51,241 bases of DNA from JBJXGC01 sp046154545 (GCA_046154545.1 JBJXGC010000323.1:1-51241); one strand, 5' to 3'; counted from the first letter of the stretch, positions 16,786-26,470 are shown. Translations and numbers: made by a program. The notes: generated by a model not told the origin, from the sequence alone.

Positions 16786-18024
16786 TCAAGCCATCGCCAT
16801 TTCGACCATCTCCTTCTCCATCTCCAGTCCCGGCCGGAGCCCGGCCTTGCCCTGGAGATAGCGCCGCAGTCCGATCGCGGCAGCCGCGCCTTCGCCGGCT
16901 GCTGATGCGGCCTGCTTGGTACTCCCGGCCCGCACATCGCCCGCTGAGAAGAGGCCTGGCACCGAGGTCTGCAGGTCCATGCCCGTCTCGATGAACCCGA
17001 AGTCGTCCAACTTCACAAAGCCCTTCACCAGGGCGGTGTTCGGCTGCAGGCCGATAAAGACGAAGCAGCCGCTCGGCCTGATTTCGTTCAAGGCGCCGGT
17101 CATCGTGTTCTTCAACACGACTGACTGGAGCTTTGCGTCGCCTTTGAACTCCACCGGCGTGGAGTTCGCGATGACCTCGATCTGGGGATGGCGCTCGATC
17201 TTCTCGACGATCACCTTGCTCGCGCTGAGCTGGACGTCGCGCGTGATGATCGTCACTTTGCTGGCGAACTTCGTGAGGAAAAGGCTCTCCTCGGCGGCCG
17301 AGTTCCCGCCGCCAACGACGATCACTTCCTTGCCCTTGTAGAAAGGCCCGTCGCAGGTTGCACAGAAGTGCACGCCCGCGCCGATGAAGTCCATTTCGCC
17401 CGGGACGCTAAGGCGCCGGTAGGTGGAGCCGAGCCCGAGTAGGACGGACCACGAGCGGTATTCGCTGCCGTCCGCCGTCTTCACAAAACGATATTCACCG
17501 TCCAGCCCAACATCCACCACTTCCTGGGCGGAGAGGACCTCAACCCCGAAGCGCTCTGCCTGGGCCCGCAGGCGGTCAGCGAACTCCGAACCCGTGACGC
17601 CCTCCGGGAAGCCCGGGAAGTTGTCGAGACGCTCGGTGATGGCCGCCTGGCCACCGACCCCGCCCCGTTCGATCACGAGCGTGTCGATCCCCTCCCGCGC
17701 GGCGTAGAGCGCCGTCGTCAGCCCGGCCGGCCCGCTGCCGACGACGATGAGGTCGTAGAAGCGGTTCCTGGCGGTCGTCTGGACCCCCAGCTTTGCCGCC
17801 AGTTCGGCGTTCGAAGGTTCGATCAGGTGGGTACCGTCTTCGAAGACAATGACCGGGATAACGTGCTTTCCGTTGTTCTTCTCTTCGACGATGCGCAGTC
17901 CTTCTTCGTCGCTTTCGATATCGATGAAGTTGTAGTGCACGCGCTGCTCGCCGAAGAATTTCTTGGTGCGCTTGCAATCGCTGCACCAGTTCGTGCCGTA
18001 GAGGGTGATTGCGGTGTGGGACAT
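16786..18024 (-). CDS. Glutaredoxin-thioredoxin reductase fusion (FAD-dependent)
   Basis: 412 residues. Residues 1-~85 are a glutaredoxin-like domain with TNWCSDCKRTKKFF (CxxC at 14 and 17) and HVIPVIVFEDG (cis-Pro). From ~97 on it is a thioredoxin reductase: YDLIVVGSGPAGLTTALYAA (FAD), GVHFCATCDGPF (redox CxxC), VIVVGGGNSAAEESLFL (NADPH) and GLFSAGDVRAGSTKQAASAAG (second FAD contact). The fusion puts a dithiol carrier on its own reductase, in the manner of AhpF, so it may feed a peroxidase or a ribonucleotide reductase; no partner is adjacent. The start MSHTAITLYG is preferred over a 26-residue extension of poor quality. Confidence 0.9.
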   Translation of the reverse strand: MSHTAITLYGTNWCSDCKRTKKFFGEQRVHYNFIDIESDEEGLRIVEEKNNGKHVIPVIVFEDGTHLIEPSNAELAAKLGVQTTARNRFYDLIVVGSGPAGLTTALYAAREGIDTLVIERGGVGGQAAITERLDNFPGFPEGVTGSEFADRLRAQAERFGVEVLSAQEVVDVGLDGEYRFVKTADGSEYRSWSVLLGLGSTYRRLSVPGEMDFIGAGVHFCATCDGPFYKGKEVIVVGGGNSAAEESLFLTKFASKVTIITRDVQLSASKVIVEKIERHPQIEVIANSTPVEFKGDAKLQSVVLKNTMTGALNEIRPSGCFVFIGLQPNTALVKGFVKLDDFGFIETGMDLQTSVPGLFSAGDVRAGSTKQAASAAGEGAAAAIGLRRYLQGKAGLRPGLEMEKEMVEMAMA

Positions 18025-18152
18025 CGTTGGGGAGCCTGCCTTTCGAGCGTTGCCCACCTGTCTCCCCCCGGGCCGCCTCGTTACACGGCCGCGCGCCGTC
18101 ATCTGCCGAGATTGTGCGTAGACTGGGCGCTACCCCAAGACCGGAGTGCGGC

Positions 18153-19412
18153 GTGGCCCGAGTCCCCCTCGCCCCACGCCCTGATCCGCCCCCGCAGGAG
18201 ACACCTGCCCTCGCGGCTGGCGCTTTCGGTGCCCTGCAGGTGCCCGCCTTCGGCTATCTCTGGGCAAGCGGCTGGTGCTGGAACATCACCCGCTGGATGT
18301 CCATCTTTCTCTGCAGCTTCCTCGTCAACGACATCACCGGCTCGCCCTTTCTCGTCCAGCTCGTCGGCGCCGCCTTCTTCATGCCGATGTTCCTCGGCGG
18401 CGCCATCGCCGGGGCCGTCGCCGACCGCTTCGACCGCCGCCGCACGATCCTCCGCCAGCTCCTCCTCCTCATCCCGCTCGCCCTCGTCATGGGCGTCCTC
18501 GTCACGCGGGGCGTCATCGAAGCCTGGATGACCTACCCGTTCATGGTCGCCGTCGGCCTCGGCGGTGTCGTCGATATGACCAGCCGCCGCGCCCTCGTCT
18601 TCGACCTCGTCGGCGACGCCCGGGCGACGAACGCCCTCGCGCTCGAATCCATGAGCATGGCCGGCGGGAACACGCTGGGTTCGCTCTTTGGCGGGGCCGT
18701 CATCAACTTTGTTGGCCTCGGCGAGGCCTTCTTCCTGATCGCGGCGCTGTACGTCGCCTCCTACCTCCTCCTGCTCCGCGTGCCCTCCCCGCCGGCCCAG
18801 CGCCAGGGCCGTGGCGCGAGCATGCGCGCGGACCTCGCCGAAGGCCTGCGCGTCATCCGCCGCAGCGAAGCGCTCGTCGGCATCCTGGGCGTCACGGTAA
18901 TCGTCAACCTCTTCTACTTCTCGTTCATGCCCCTCGTCCCGGTCTTCGCGAAGGAGATGCAGGTCAACGCTCTGCTTGCCGGCCTCCTGGCGAGCGGCAC
19001 CGGTTTCGGCATGATGGCCGGGTCATTCGCCTGGGCGGCCTGGCCGGTGCGGCGCCGGGGTCTGCTCTACGTTGGCGGCTCGGTCCTCGCGATGGCCTTC
19101 CTCTTCGCCTTCGCCGCCGTGCAGTGGTATCCCGCCGCCCTCCTGCTCCTCGTCATCGCCGGGTTCGGCTCCTCCGCCTTCGGCACCATGCAGGGCGTGC
19201 TCGTGATGACGACCGCCGGCCCCGAGATGCGCGGCCGCGCCATGGGCGTCCTCAGCATGGCGATCGGCAGCCTGCCTTTCGGCATGATCGGCCTCGGCCT
19301 CGTCGCTCAGCTCACTGCCCCGGCCACGGCCGTGATGGTCAGTGTTGCCGTTGGCTTCCTGGTCATCGCCGCCTGGCTGGCCCGTTATCCGAAGGTCTGG
19401 ACGCTGCGATAG
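18153..19412 (+). CDS. MFS transporter (Bcr/enterobactin-exporter-like)
   Basis: 419 residues with about twelve membrane segments. It begins at GTG 18153 (VARVPLAPRPDPP), chosen because GGAG lies 6 bases upstream and a TAGACT hexamer 28 bases upstream. The loop GAVADRFDRRRTILRQLLLL is the MFS signature A, and the overall pattern (AFGYLWASGW, LVQLVGAAFFMPMFLGG, ALALESMSMAGGNTLGSLFGG) resembles the EntS / multidrug branch. Substrate unknown. It is divergent from the redox fusion gene. Confidence 0.85.
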   Translation: MARVPLAPRPDPPPQETPALAAGAFGALQVPAFGYLWASGWCWNITRWMSIFLCSFLVNDITGSPFLVQLVGAAFFMPMFLGGAIAGAVADRFDRRRTILRQLLLLIPLALVMGVLVTRGVIEAWMTYPFMVAVGLGGVVDMTSRRALVFDLVGDARATNALALESMSMAGGNTLGSLFGGAVINFVGLGEAFFLIAALYVASYLLLLRVPSPPAQRQGRGASMRADLAEGLRVIRRSEALVGILGVTVIVNLFYFSFMPLVPVFAKEMQVNALLAGLLASGTGFGMMAGSFAWAAWPVRRRGLLYVGGSVLAMAFLFAFAAVQWYPAALLLLVIAGFGSSAFGTMQGVLVMTTAGPEMRGRAMGVLSMAIGSLPFGMIGLGLVAQLTAPATAVMVSVAVGFLVIAAWLARYPKVWTLR

Positions 19413-19450
19413 GCGCGTCCGTGCCCTTCCAGAAGGTCCGTCGCCAGTGC

Positions 19451-19456
19451 TACAGT
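19451..19456 (+). promoter_or_regulatory. -10 element of the AbrB-PIN pair, leaderless type
   Basis: TACAGT, then TCTTAC, then ATG. It fits TANNNT-N6-start, and no ribosome-binding site is present. Confidence 0.5.
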
Positions 19457-19462
19457 TCTTAC

Positions 19463-19720
19463 ATGTACAAGAAGCGTCCGACCGCCAACATTAATGTTGG
19501 AGCAAAGGGCCAGATCGTCATCCCTGCGGCATTGAGGGCGGAGCTGGGCATCTGCGACGGCGACCTCCTCTTCGCGACCCTCAATGAAGAGGGCTGGATC
19601 GTCATGACCAAGATCTCGCGGGATCCAATCGAACGGCTGCGCGAGGCCGCGGGCGACGCCTTCAAGGGCATCGATCCGACAGCCTTCATCCGTGCACTCC
19701 GCGACGAGTGGGACGACTGA
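19463..19720 (+). CDS. AbrB/MazE-type antitoxin (VapB-like)
   Basis: 85 residues from the ATG at 19463. The N-terminus is a SpoVT-AbrB swapped-hairpin DNA-binding domain: ANINVGAKGQIVIPAALRAE and LGICDGDLLFATL. The C-terminal part (DPIERLREAAGDAFKGIDPT and on) would bind the toxin. The stop overlaps the PIN gene start (TGATG). The frame is open far upstream through the MFS gene, but only from this Met does it read as a real protein. Confidence 0.88.
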   Translation: MYKKRPTANINVGAKGQIVIPAALRAELGICDGDLLFATLNEEGWIVMTKISRDPIERLREAAGDAFKGIDPTAFIRALRDEWDD

Positions 19721-20157
19721 TGCTCCCGGAGCCGCTTGGCATCGATGCGGACATTCTCATCTATCTGTCCGAGCCGGATCACCCGGAGCGGGCCGCGTTC
19801 TTAGCCGCTGAAGGCATAGGCACGGGCCACGTCCTGGTCGTGTCTACGCTGGCCATTGCCGAAGTGCTCGTCGGAAGGCACCGTCACGGTACGCGGGCCG
19901 CTGTCGCGAGGTTCCAGGATGCGCTGGAACGGACACCGGGGGCCACGGTCGTGGCCGCCAGCATGGATATCGCTGCGGAGGCGGCTGCCATCAGGGCGGC
20001 CACGGGGCTGAAGCTGCCGGACGCCATCCACCTCGCGACCGCAGTCGTCTCCGGCGCCGCCGCCTTTCTCACGAACGACGGGGCGCTCACCACGCGCGGG
20101 AACGCGACCATCCCCGTCCTCCGCCTCGACGAGCTGATCGCGGCGGCGCAGCCCTAG
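19720..20157 (+). CDS. PIN-domain RNase toxin (VapC-like)
   Basis: 145 residues. PIN-domain acidic residues are visible: Asp in GIDADILIYL, Glu in LAIAEVLVG, Asp in LKLPDAIHLATAV and Asp in FLTNDGALTT. VapC toxins are Mg-dependent RNases that often cut tRNA or rRNA. It is coupled by TGATG to the AbrB-type antitoxin upstream. Confidence 0.88.
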   Translation: MLPEPLGIDADILIYLSEPDHPERAAFLAAEGIGTGHVLVVSTLAIAEVLVGRHRHGTRAAVARFQDALERTPGATVVAASMDIAAEAAAIRAATGLKLPDAIHLATAVVSGAAAFLTNDGALTTRGNATIPVLRLDELIAAAQP

Positions 20158-20338
20158 CCAGGGCGGTCGGGCCGCACGCAAAGGGTCAAGGCGCATGCCC
20201 CGGGCGTCAGTGTCCGTCCGTTCGTACGGCATGGCCGCTTCCTCAGTGGGGGTCCGGCGCCTGAAGGCCCTCTTAGAACGTCTTGCCGCCCGCCGCAACA
20301 CGGTCTAGTCTCGATTTCGCCGCGCGGAAGGGTCAGCT

Positions 20339-21004
20339 ATGGCAACCACACATCTCCCCGCTAGCAGCCACGTCAACCCCGGCGACGCGGCCCTCATCGC
20401 CGGCCTGCGCCGTCGGGATGAAGCGGCCTTCGCCAGGCTCATCGACCAGTACCACGGGCCCCTGATCCGCCTCGCCCTCGCCTTCGTCTCCAACCGCGAG
20501 GCGGCTGAAGACGTCGTCCAGGAGACCTGGATGGCTGTCCTCCAGGGGATTGACGGCTTCGAAGGCCGCTCCTCGCTTCGCACCTGGCTCTTTCGCATCC
20601 TCAGTAACCGGGCCAAGACGCGGGGCGCGAAGGACTCGCGCGTCGTGCCCTTCTCCTCGTTCGCTTCGGCCGAACTCGAGCACGACGAGCCTGCCGTGGA
20701 CGCCGACCGCTTCCGGCCACCGGGCGAGCCGTGGGCCGGCCACTGGCTCAGTCAGCCCCAGAGCTGGGATGAGTTGCCTGAGGAGCGGCTGATGTCGATC
20801 GAGACCATGGCCGTCGTCCAGGCGGCGATCGACGCTCTCCCCCCGGCCCAGCGATCGACCATCGTCATGCGCGACGTGAACCTCATGACCTCCGAAGAGA
20901 CCTGTGCGGCCCTGGCTGTGACCGAAGCCAACCAGCGTGTTCTCCTCCACCGCGCGCGCTCAAAGGTGCGCCGTGCTCTGGAGGTCTACCTTGGCGGACA
21001 GTGA
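20339..21004 (+). CDS. ECF RNA polymerase sigma factor
   Basis: 221 residues. Region 2 is ALIAGLRRRDEAAFARLIDQ through SNREAAEDVVQETWMAVLQG, with the usual FEGRSSLRTWLFRILSN. A loop rich in conserved-looking residues (DRFRPPGEPWAGHW) precedes region 4 (IDALPPAQRSTIVMRDVNLM, NQRVLLHRARSKVRRALE). The ATG is preceded by GGAAGGG. A TAGTCT hexamer about 27 bases upstream could be its -10. Its end overlaps the anti-sigma gene by 14 bases, so the two are co-translated and the sigma factor is probably held inactive by that product. Confidence 0.93.
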   Translation: MATTHLPASSHVNPGDAALIAGLRRRDEAAFARLIDQYHGPLIRLALAFVSNREAAEDVVQETWMAVLQGIDGFEGRSSLRTWLFRILSNRAKTRGAKDSRVVPFSSFASAELEHDEPAVDADRFRPPGEPWAGHWLSQPQSWDELPEERLMSIETMAVVQAAIDALPPAQRSTIVMRDVNLMTSEETCAALAVTEANQRVLLHRARSKVRRALEVYLGGQ

Positions 21005-21254
21005 CCCGGCGCGCCCGCCGCTCGACTGCAGCGTCCTCGTCGAGATCGTCACCGACTACCTGGAAGGGCGCCTGCCACCCGATGAGCACGCCCGCTTCGA
21101 AGGGCACATCGAAGGCTGCAAGAACTGCCGGAACTACCTCGACCAGATGCGCAAGACCCTGGCTATGGCCGGCCGCCTGACGGAAGAGTCGCTGCCTGGC
21201 CCGCTCCGGGATCGGCTGCTCGTGGCCTTCCAGGATTGGAAGTCCGGGCGCTAG
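20991..21254 (+). CDS. Zinc-finger anti-sigma factor (zf-HC2)
   Basis: 87 residues from a TTG start at 20991. GGAGG at 20980-20984 lies 6 bases before the TTG, and no better start exists in frame. The zinc-binding anti-sigma motif is HIEGCKNC (His-x3-Cys-x2-Cys), after the typical TDYLEGRLPPDEHARFEGH helix. There is no membrane segment, so it is a soluble redox- or zinc-responsive type. It overlaps the end of the sigma factor gene and, on its 3' side, the converging gene on the other strand. Confidence 0.88.
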   Translation: MADSDPARPPLDCSVLVEIVTDYLEGRLPPDEHARFEGHIEGCKNCRNYLDQMRKTLAMAGRLTEESLPGPLRDRLLVAFQDWKSGR

Positions 21255-21543
21255 ACTCGGGGTCCGGCGCGTCCCCAGCGGGCATCGCCAACTCCAGCCG
21301 TATCAACCAGGTGCGCCGCGACCCCTGCCAGCGCGTCTGGAGCCGTCCGTGGCCGGAGAGGTCGCCGAACTGGACGGCCACCCGCCGCCGGCCTTTGCCG
21401 AAGTAGTAGGTGAGCAGGTCGCCCCCGCCGCTCACGTGCCCCAGCGCCATCACGAGCCCGTCGTCGCTCAGCCAGGGCGTGGCTTCGGCCAGCCGCCGGC
21501 CCGATTCGTCGCTGATACTGACCTTGGCTGTTGAGCCGCTCAT
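21163..21543 (-). CDS. Hypothetical protein, antisense to the anti-sigma gene
   Basis: 126 residues, not recognised. AAGGAG stands 7 bases before the ATG, good support for translation. The first ~90 residues are orderly, with alternating hydrophobic strands (KVSISDESGRRLAEATPWLS, LLTYYFGKGRRRVAVQFGDL, RTWLIRLELAM), and may be a small beta domain. The last ~35 are Pro/Gly/Ala-rich and lie opposite the 3' end of the anti-sigma gene, overlapping it by 92 bases. Confidence 0.6.
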   Translation of the reverse strand: MSGSTAKVSISDESGRRLAEATPWLSDDGLVMALGHVSGGGDLLTYYFGKGRRRVAVQFGDLSGHGRLQTRWQGSRRTWLIRLELAMPAGDAPDPESSARTSNPGRPRAADPGAGQAATLPSGGRP

Positions 21544-21699
21544 GCCAGGGCTCCTTCCACGGCCGCCGGGCCGGGGGACCGCTCGTGGCGGTCGTCACCC
21601 TGCCCTGAGGACACTCACCGCCATGACCGGGAAGATCGGCACGGAGAGTAGCCCCGCGGCGACATGGCCGCGGCCGTCGCCTCGTCCAGCATAGCAATT

Positions 21700-21828
21700 T
21701 CAACACGGATCTGGGTGGGCCGCGACGAGAAATGACAAGGACGTTGTCTGCAACATGCGGCTGCCGTTGTTCGCCGCGTGCCGATGACCCCGGGCAGCGT
21801 CTTCGGCCACGATCAATTCGCGCTTCAT
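21700..21828 (-). CDS. 42-residue ORF coupled to zwf, possible remnant of pgl
   Basis: ATG overlaps the zwf stop (ATGA) and follows GGAGG at 5 bases. The first residues, MKRELIVAEDAA, resemble the N-terminus of 6-phosphogluconolactonase, the gene usually found next to zwf and gnd. The rest (RGHRHAANNGSRMLQTTSLS onward) does not continue the family, and I saw no continuation in the other frames. It is either a decayed pgl start or a small unrelated ORF. Confidence 0.4.
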   Translation of the reverse strand: MKRELIVAEDAARGHRHAANNGSRMLQTTSLSFLVAAHPDPC

Positions 21829-23239
21829 CTCAGCCTCCACGTGTCCGGCGTGATGAGGTCGTCCGCCGCCTTCGGCCCCCATGTCCCCGCCGGGTAGGGC
21901 TGGATGGGCGGCAGGTCGCAACAGATCACCGGCTCGACCACCTCCCAGGAGCGCTCCACGCTGTCTGCTCTGGCGAAGAGGGTGTGGTCGCCATCCATCG
22001 CGTCGTGCAGGAGCCGCTCGTAGGCCTCCGCCGGCTGTACCGTGAAGGCGTCGCCGTAGCTGAAGTGCATCATCACCGGCTGGACGTTGACATCGACGCC
22101 CGGCACCTTCGCCATGAAGCGGAAGCTGATCATCTCCTCTGGCTGGATGCTGATCACGAGCTGGTTCGGTTGGAGTGTGTCCACCCCGGCGCTCCGGAAG
22201 AACGGCACCGGCGCCTCCTTGAACTCGATGACGACCTCCGTGTGGCGCCGCGGCAGCCGCTTTCCGGTCCGCAGGTAGAACGGCACTCCCGCCCAGCGCC
22301 AGTTATCGATATGGAGCTTGAGGGCGGCGAAGGTCTCCGTCTGGGAGCCGGGCTGTACGCCCGTCTCTTCGAGGTACCCGGGAACCTCCGTCCCATCGAC
22401 CACGTTCCGCGTGTACTGCCCCCGCACCACATCCTCGCCGTTCAGGGGCCGCATCGCCGCGAACAGCTTCGCCTTTTCGTCCCGCACATGCTCGGCCTGA
22501 AACGAGGTTGGGGCCTCCATCGTCAGCAGCGAGAGCACCTGGAAGACGTGGTTCTGGAGGATGTCGCGCAGCGCTCCCGTCTCTTCGTAGAACGCGCCCC
22601 GCCCCTCGATCCCGATCGATTCGGCCACGGTGAACTGCACGTGGTCGATGGCGTCCCGGTTCCAGACGCGCTCGAAGAGCGAGTTGCCGAAGCGGAAGAC
22701 GAGGATGTTCTGCACGGTCTCCTTGCCCAGGTAGTGGTCGATCCGGAAGACCTGGGGCTCCTCGAAGACGTCGTGCACCGTCTTGCCCAGCTCCCGCGAG
22801 GTCGCGAGGTCGCGGCCGAACGGCTTCTCGACCACCAGCCGCGTGCCCTCCACGAGGCCGGCGCCGCCAAGGCCGCGCACCGTGTCGCCGAAGGCCGAGG
22901 GCGGGACGGAAAGGTAGACCATGCGCTCGGCAAGGGTGGCGAGCCTCTTGATCCCGGCGTAGCCCTCCGTCGAGCCCGTCACGTAGGAGAGGCGCGAAGC
23001 AAACGCGGGCCACAAGGCCTCGTCCAGCGGGCGCCGCGAGAACTCCCGCACACCCGCCGCCGCCGCCGCCCTGAACTCGTCGTCGTTCGACGCGCCCCGC
23101 GCATACCCGATGATCCTCCCCCGCTCGGGGAGGAGGCCGTCGAGATGGAGGTTGTAGAGGGCGGGCAGGAGCTTGCGCTTCGCCAGGTCTCCTGTCGCCC
23201 CGACGAGCACGATGTCCTGGTCCCCGGGGCGGTCGAGGC

Positions 23240-23243
<4 letters not shown>
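21825..23243 (-). CDS. zwf: Glucose-6-phosphate 1-dehydrogenase
   Basis: 472 residues; first enzyme of the oxidative pentose phosphate pathway, oxidising glucose-6-phosphate with NADP+. Motifs: nucleotide-binding VLVGATGDLAKRKLLPALYN near the N-terminus, VEKPFGRD, the active-site block FRIDHYLGKETVQN, and GVPFYLRTGKRL later. The C-terminus QPYPAGTWGPKAADDLI is typical. Its start overlaps the gnd stop by 4 bases (ATGA), so gnd-zwf form an operon. Confidence 0.95.
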
Positions 23244-24112
<869 letters not shown>

Positions 24113-24341
24113 CGTCTGCGTCTCCATGTTCGAGGGTTTGTCCATTATCGTCCGGGGTCATTGTCGTCTTTCCTTGCGGCTGAGTGTGTGCGGCGACGGG
24201 TTCGTTACGGGCCAGCGCCGCCAACCTCGGCCCCTGGCCACATGCCCATTGCACCCATCCCCGCCGTCTGGCGCGTGACGGATCAGCCCGGCCCGGCTTA
24301 GAGTGCGCACACCGCAACCAACTCACCTGCAGGATGGGCCG

Positions 24342-25160
24342 ATGACGACAAACGCCACTTCACCAGTGACATGGACCACGGAGACCGCCACCGTCTGCGG
24401 TGGCCAGGTCTCGTACCAACGGGCCGGCCGCGGGGCACCCTTGCTCGTCCTCCCAAGGGAGAACGGCCACCCGCCCCGCAACGAGTTCCTCGACCTCATG
24501 AGCGCCGGTTACACGGTCTACTATCCGTGGTACCCGGGCTTCCACGGTGGCGGTGACCCCGCCGACTGGGAATGGCTCGCCAACGCCCGCGACCTGGCTA
24601 TCGTCCAGCTCCAGCTCGCCCGTGCCATCGGCCTCGAACGCTTCGCCCTTGCCGGGCTCGGGTTCGGCGGCTGGATCGCCGCCGAGATGGCGACAATGTG
24701 CGCCCCCCAGCTCGACGCCCTCGTCCTCGTCGCCCCCATGGGCGTGCGCCCCGGCGAGGGCTACATCTACGACCAGTTCCTCGTGAGCACCGAGGCCTAC
24801 GCCCGCCACGCCTTCGCCGACCAGACCGCGTTCGACGCCATCTACGGCAGCGAGCCCGACTTCGACCAGCTCGAGAGCTGGGAGACCGACCGGGAGATGA
24901 CCTCCCGCCTCGCCTGGAAGCCGTACATGCATAATCGCACCTTGCCCCGCCTCCTCAACGGTGTCGCCTGCCCCTCGCTCGTCGTCTGGGGTGACCAGGA
25001 CAAGGTCGTCCCGCCCGGCTGCGGTGAGCTCTATCGCTCAGCCCTGCCCGACGCCACGCTCGACGTCATCCCCAACACCGGCCATGCGGTGGACCTCGAA
25101 GCGCCGGGAGCGCTCGCGGCCAGCGTCCGCCGCTTCCTCACCTCAGCCAGCCGCTCGTAG
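24342..25160 (+). CDS. Alpha/beta-hydrolase-fold protein lacking the nucleophile Ser
   Basis: 272 residues, MTTNATSPVTWTTETATVCG onward. The fold is clear: LLVLPRENGHPPRNEFLDLM, the nucleophile-elbow strand ERFALAGLGFGGWIAAEMAT, acid residue in LVVWGDQDKVVPP and His in IPNTGHAVDLEAPG. At the elbow, where G-x-S-x-G is expected, the sequence is GLGFG, so the nucleophilic serine is a glycine. It may be a non-hydrolytic member (as in cofactor-independent dioxygenases or C-C bond lyases) or a binding protein. Only 21 bases separate it from the luciferase-like monooxygenase, so they probably act on one substrate. Confidence 0.8.
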   Translation: MTTNATSPVTWTTETATVCGGQVSYQRAGRGAPLLVLPRENGHPPRNEFLDLMSAGYTVYYPWYPGFHGGGDPADWEWLANARDLAIVQLQLARAIGLERFALAGLGFGGWIAAEMATMCAPQLDALVLVAPMGVRPGEGYIYDQFLVSTEAYARHAFADQTAFDAIYGSEPDFDQLESWETDREMTSRLAWKPYMHNRTLPRLLNGVACPSLVVWGDQDKVVPPGCGELYRSALPDATLDVIPNTGHAVDLEAPGALAASVRRFLTSASRS

Positions 25161-25181
25161 GTCTCGAAAGGAGATTCCGCC

Positions 25182-26441
25182 ATGCACCTGATGTACTTCA
25201 CCGAACAGCCCATGTCCGCCTGGAACCCCGAGAGCGCCGCTCTCGACGAGATCGATATCGGCGGCGGCAAGAAGCAGCGAGTCACCGCGCTCCTCCATAG
25301 CAACCGCTTCTTCGACCCCGTGGACGGCGGCCGCCTCTACAACGAACGGCTCGAAGAGTACGAGCTGGTCGAGGAGGTGGGCTTCGACGGCATCATGCTG
25401 AACGAGCACCACACGGCCCCGTTCTGCATGTCGCCGCGAGTGAACCTCTTCGCCGCCATCCTCGCCCGCATCACCAAGAAGGTGAAGATCGTCCTCCTCG
25501 GCAACCCGCTGCCCATCTGGGACAACCCTGTCCATCTCGCCGAGGAACTCGCGATCATCGACATGATCTCGGGCGGCCGGCTCGTGCCCGGTTTCGTCCG
25601 TGGCGGCGGCGTCGAGAACATCCAGGCGAACGCCAACCCGGTCTTCAACCGCGAGCGCTTCGAGGAGGCCCATGACCTGGTGATCAAGGCCTGGACGCAG
25701 GAGGGCCCCTTCCGCTGGGAGGGCAAGCACTACGAATACCGCGTCGTCAACCCCTGGGCGACACCGCTCCAGAAGCCTCACCCCCGCGTCTGGATCCCGG
25801 GCGTGGCGAGCAAGGAGACCGTCATCTGGGCGGCCGAGCACCGCTACCCCTACCTCGGCCTGAACACGAACTTCGACGTCAGCCAGAAGATCAAGGACCT
25901 CTACATCGAGAGCGCCCGCCGCGTTGGCTACGAACCGGGGCCCGAGAACTTCGGCCAGCTCCTCCAGTGCCATGTCGCCGAGACCGAGGAGAAGGCTGAG
26001 CGCAACGCCAAAGAGTTCATGTGGATGCGCGGAGAGTTCACCGGCCTCGCCCACCCGGTCTGGGGCTCGCCCAGTGGCTACGGCTCACGCTCGAACCGCA
26101 AGTCACTGATCGAGATCGCCGCCGGCCGCCGGCCGATGGTCATGCCCCCGCCCATTAACCAGCGCCGCCTCGAACACACCTTCGTCTGGGGCACCCCCGA
26201 CCAGGTGATCACCCAGCTCAAGACCGTCCTCGACAACAACCGCGTCGGCATCCTCGCGCTCTGGGGTAACGACGGCAAGATCGACCACGAGGACTCGAAG
26301 AGCTGCATCAAGCTGCTCGGCAAAGAGGTCGTGCCGGCCATCCGCGACTACGCGAACGAACTCGGCCTCAAGGACCCGTTCGAAGTGGACGCCCCCGTCA
26401 GCCTCGCCATGACGCCGAAGGAGCAGCTCACCCCGGCTTGA
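25182..26441 (+). CDS. LLM-class flavin-dependent monooxygenase
   Basis: 419 residues with AAGGAGA before the ATG. Luciferase-like TIM-barrel features: MHLMYFTEQPMSAWNPE at the first strand, GFDGIMLNEHHTAPFCMSPR (the NEHH motif typical of LLM enzymes), KIVLLGNPLPIWDNPVHLAE, DMISGGRLVPGFVRGGG, and HTFVWGTPDQVITQL near the C-terminus. Uses FMNH2 or F420H2; which cannot be told. It lies directly after the serine-less alpha/beta protein, suggesting oxidation followed by processing of one compound. Confidence 0.9.
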   Translation: MHLMYFTEQPMSAWNPESAALDEIDIGGGKKQRVTALLHSNRFFDPVDGGRLYNERLEEYELVEEVGFDGIMLNEHHTAPFCMSPRVNLFAAILARITKKVKIVLLGNPLPIWDNPVHLAEELAIIDMISGGRLVPGFVRGGGVENIQANANPVFNRERFEEAHDLVIKAWTQEGPFRWEGKHYEYRVVNPWATPLQKPHPRVWIPGVASKETVIWAAEHRYPYLGLNTNFDVSQKIKDLYIESARRVGYEPGPENFGQLLQCHVAETEEKAERNAKEFMWMRGEFTGLAHPVWGSPSGYGSRSNRKSLIEIAAGRRPMVMPPPINQRRLEHTFVWGTPDQVITQLKTVLDNNRVGILALWGNDGKIDHEDSKSCIKLLGKEVVPAIRDYANELGLKDPFEVDAPVSLAMTPKEQLTPA

Positions 26442-26458
26442 GGCTTTGAGCAGTCTTG

Positions 26459-26464
26459 TATACT
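26459..26464 (+). promoter_or_regulatory. -10 element of HicBA, leaderless type
   Basis: TATACT, then CACGGG, then GTG. A TTGAGG at 26438-26443 could be the -35, with a short 15-base spacer. The hexamer fixes the start of hicB at GTG 26471. Confidence 0.55.
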
Positions 26465-26470
26465 CACGGG

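Noticed and set aside
18275..19462. Upstream extension of the AbrB antitoxin
   Set aside because: Overlaps the MFS gene out of frame; the AbrB domain and the -10 hexamer fix the start at 19463.
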